Positions 63,555 to 64,000 of a DNA stretch of 64,000 nucleotides are shown piece by piece. The position numbers and the translations under genes were made by a program. Under the pieces are notes generated by a model. It did not search any database. It saw only the letters and a list, made by a program, of their open reading frames with translations, and was not told the DNA's origin. How positions within the stretch are numbered: the stretch's first letter is position 1; every line of letters begins with the position of its first letter. The stretch is from Celeribacter baekdonensis. GTDB taxonomy: Bacteria > Pseudomonadota > Alphaproteobacteria > Rhodobacterales > Rhodobacteraceae. Location: contig NZ_FNBL01000018.1 of assembly GCF_900102315.1 (NCBI RefSeq), forward strand, positions 1-64,000. Direction: 5' to 3'.

Positions 63555-64000
63555 GTGAACGGGGCGGTGGAATACCTGCACAAGGACCAACTCGGCTCGG
63601 TCAAACTGATCACTGCGGCGGATGGCAGCCTGGTCAAAACCTCCAGCTACGCACCCTTTGGTGAGGCTTTTGACGAAATGCTCAGCCTCACCCGCGCGGA
63701 TGAGACCAAGGGCTTCATCGGCGAACGCTATGACGCCGATGCGGGCCTGCAATACCTCAACGCCCGCTACTACGACCCCCGCCTCGGCCTGTTCATCCAG
63801 CCCGATTGGCTTGATCCTATTCAGCCGGGCGTCGGGTTGAACAGGTACTCCTATTCCGCTAACGATCCCGTCAATCTAAGCGATCCGGGTGGGAATTTAT
63901 TCAAAGAAATCGGGGAATTTTTGGGTAGCGTTGCTGATGGAATGAAGCTTGGCCTTTCCAAGGGAACGGCTGGTGCACTTTCAGAAATTAGCGCAACGCC
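63555..64000 (+). pseudogene. Orphan Rhs core, truncated by the right edge
   Basis: Opens at GTG with [20 protein letters not shown], has a complete core to NLSDPGGN and then a tip beginning [20 protein letters not shown] that continues past the window. No upstream start, as the antisense ATPase fragment abuts. The tip's nature cannot be judged from about 35 residues. Confidence 0.8.

Noticed and set aside
48000-64000. Prophage or type VI secretion cluster
   Set aside because: No phage structural, integrase, PAAR, VgrG or Tss genes are seen. Repeated Rhs core pieces and immunity-type genes explain the region.

Overview
The window looks like chromosomal or chromid DNA of an alphaproteobacterium of the Rhodobacterales (Roseobacter/Rhodobacter relatives). 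The reasons are the GC-rich core with strong third-position GC, the opgG-opgI-opgH-opgC operon in the order known from Rhodobacter sphaeroides, the DUF484-xerC pair, a split pqiA, and many ATGA/GTGA stop-start overlaps. No rRNA, tRNA or CRISPR array was found.

Layout. 1-12.3 kb is ordinary core: the 5' end of acetyl-CoA synthetase, a methyl-accepting chemotaxis protein, a pqiA-pqiA-pqiB-pqiC lipid-transport operon, and opgGIHC for osmoregulated periplasmic glucans. 12.4-33.5 kb is a large divergent catabolic island. The leftward arm (24850 down to 12379) carries a small acylphosphatase-like protein, a stand-alone Rieske protein, a glutathione-transferase homologue, a LysR regulator, a two-subunit ThDP decarboxylase, a GMC oxidoreductase, an amidohydrolase, a Rieske-less oxygenase, a fused FAD/molybdenum hydroxylase with its 2Fe-2S subunit, and an aldehyde dehydrogenase. 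The rightward arm (25211-33546) carries a BMP-type nucleoside ABC transporter, an 8-oxoguanine-deaminase-like enzyme, a second Rieske-less oxygenase and guanine deaminase. Together they suggest uptake and breakdown of a modified, probably N-methylated, purine. The set of catalytic oxygenase, separate Rieske protein and GST resembles the NdmC/NdmD/NdmE 7-methylxanthine demethylase.

33.9-47.8 kb returns to core genes: a polyprenyl-phosphate sugar transferase, a GH13 sucrose-phosphorylase-like enzyme, truA, ycjX-ycjF, a truncated haemoglobin, ileS with a candidate isoleucine leader peptide, an EF-hand protein, xerC, DUF484 and an FkbM-methyltransferase/glycosyltransferase fusion.

48-64 kb is an accessory region of lower and patchy GC: a tandem array of orphan Rhs C-terminal toxin cassettes. 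Short GC-rich pieces of the conserved Rhs core, all ending near the DP(N/S/G)GN marker, are fused to different AT-rich toxin tips (lipase-like, HNH-type nuclease, Hint plus nuclease-like, and unknown ones). Each is followed by one or two immunity-type genes (SMI1/KNR4, RraB-like, Imm45-like, small membrane proteins or lipoproteins). No full-length rhs gene lies in the window; the last copy runs off the right edge. Between cassettes, on the opposite strand, there are repeated fragments of the C-terminal end of a GspE/PilB-type ATPase gene. This suggests that the array grew by tandem duplication of an ancestral rhs locus convergent with such a gene.
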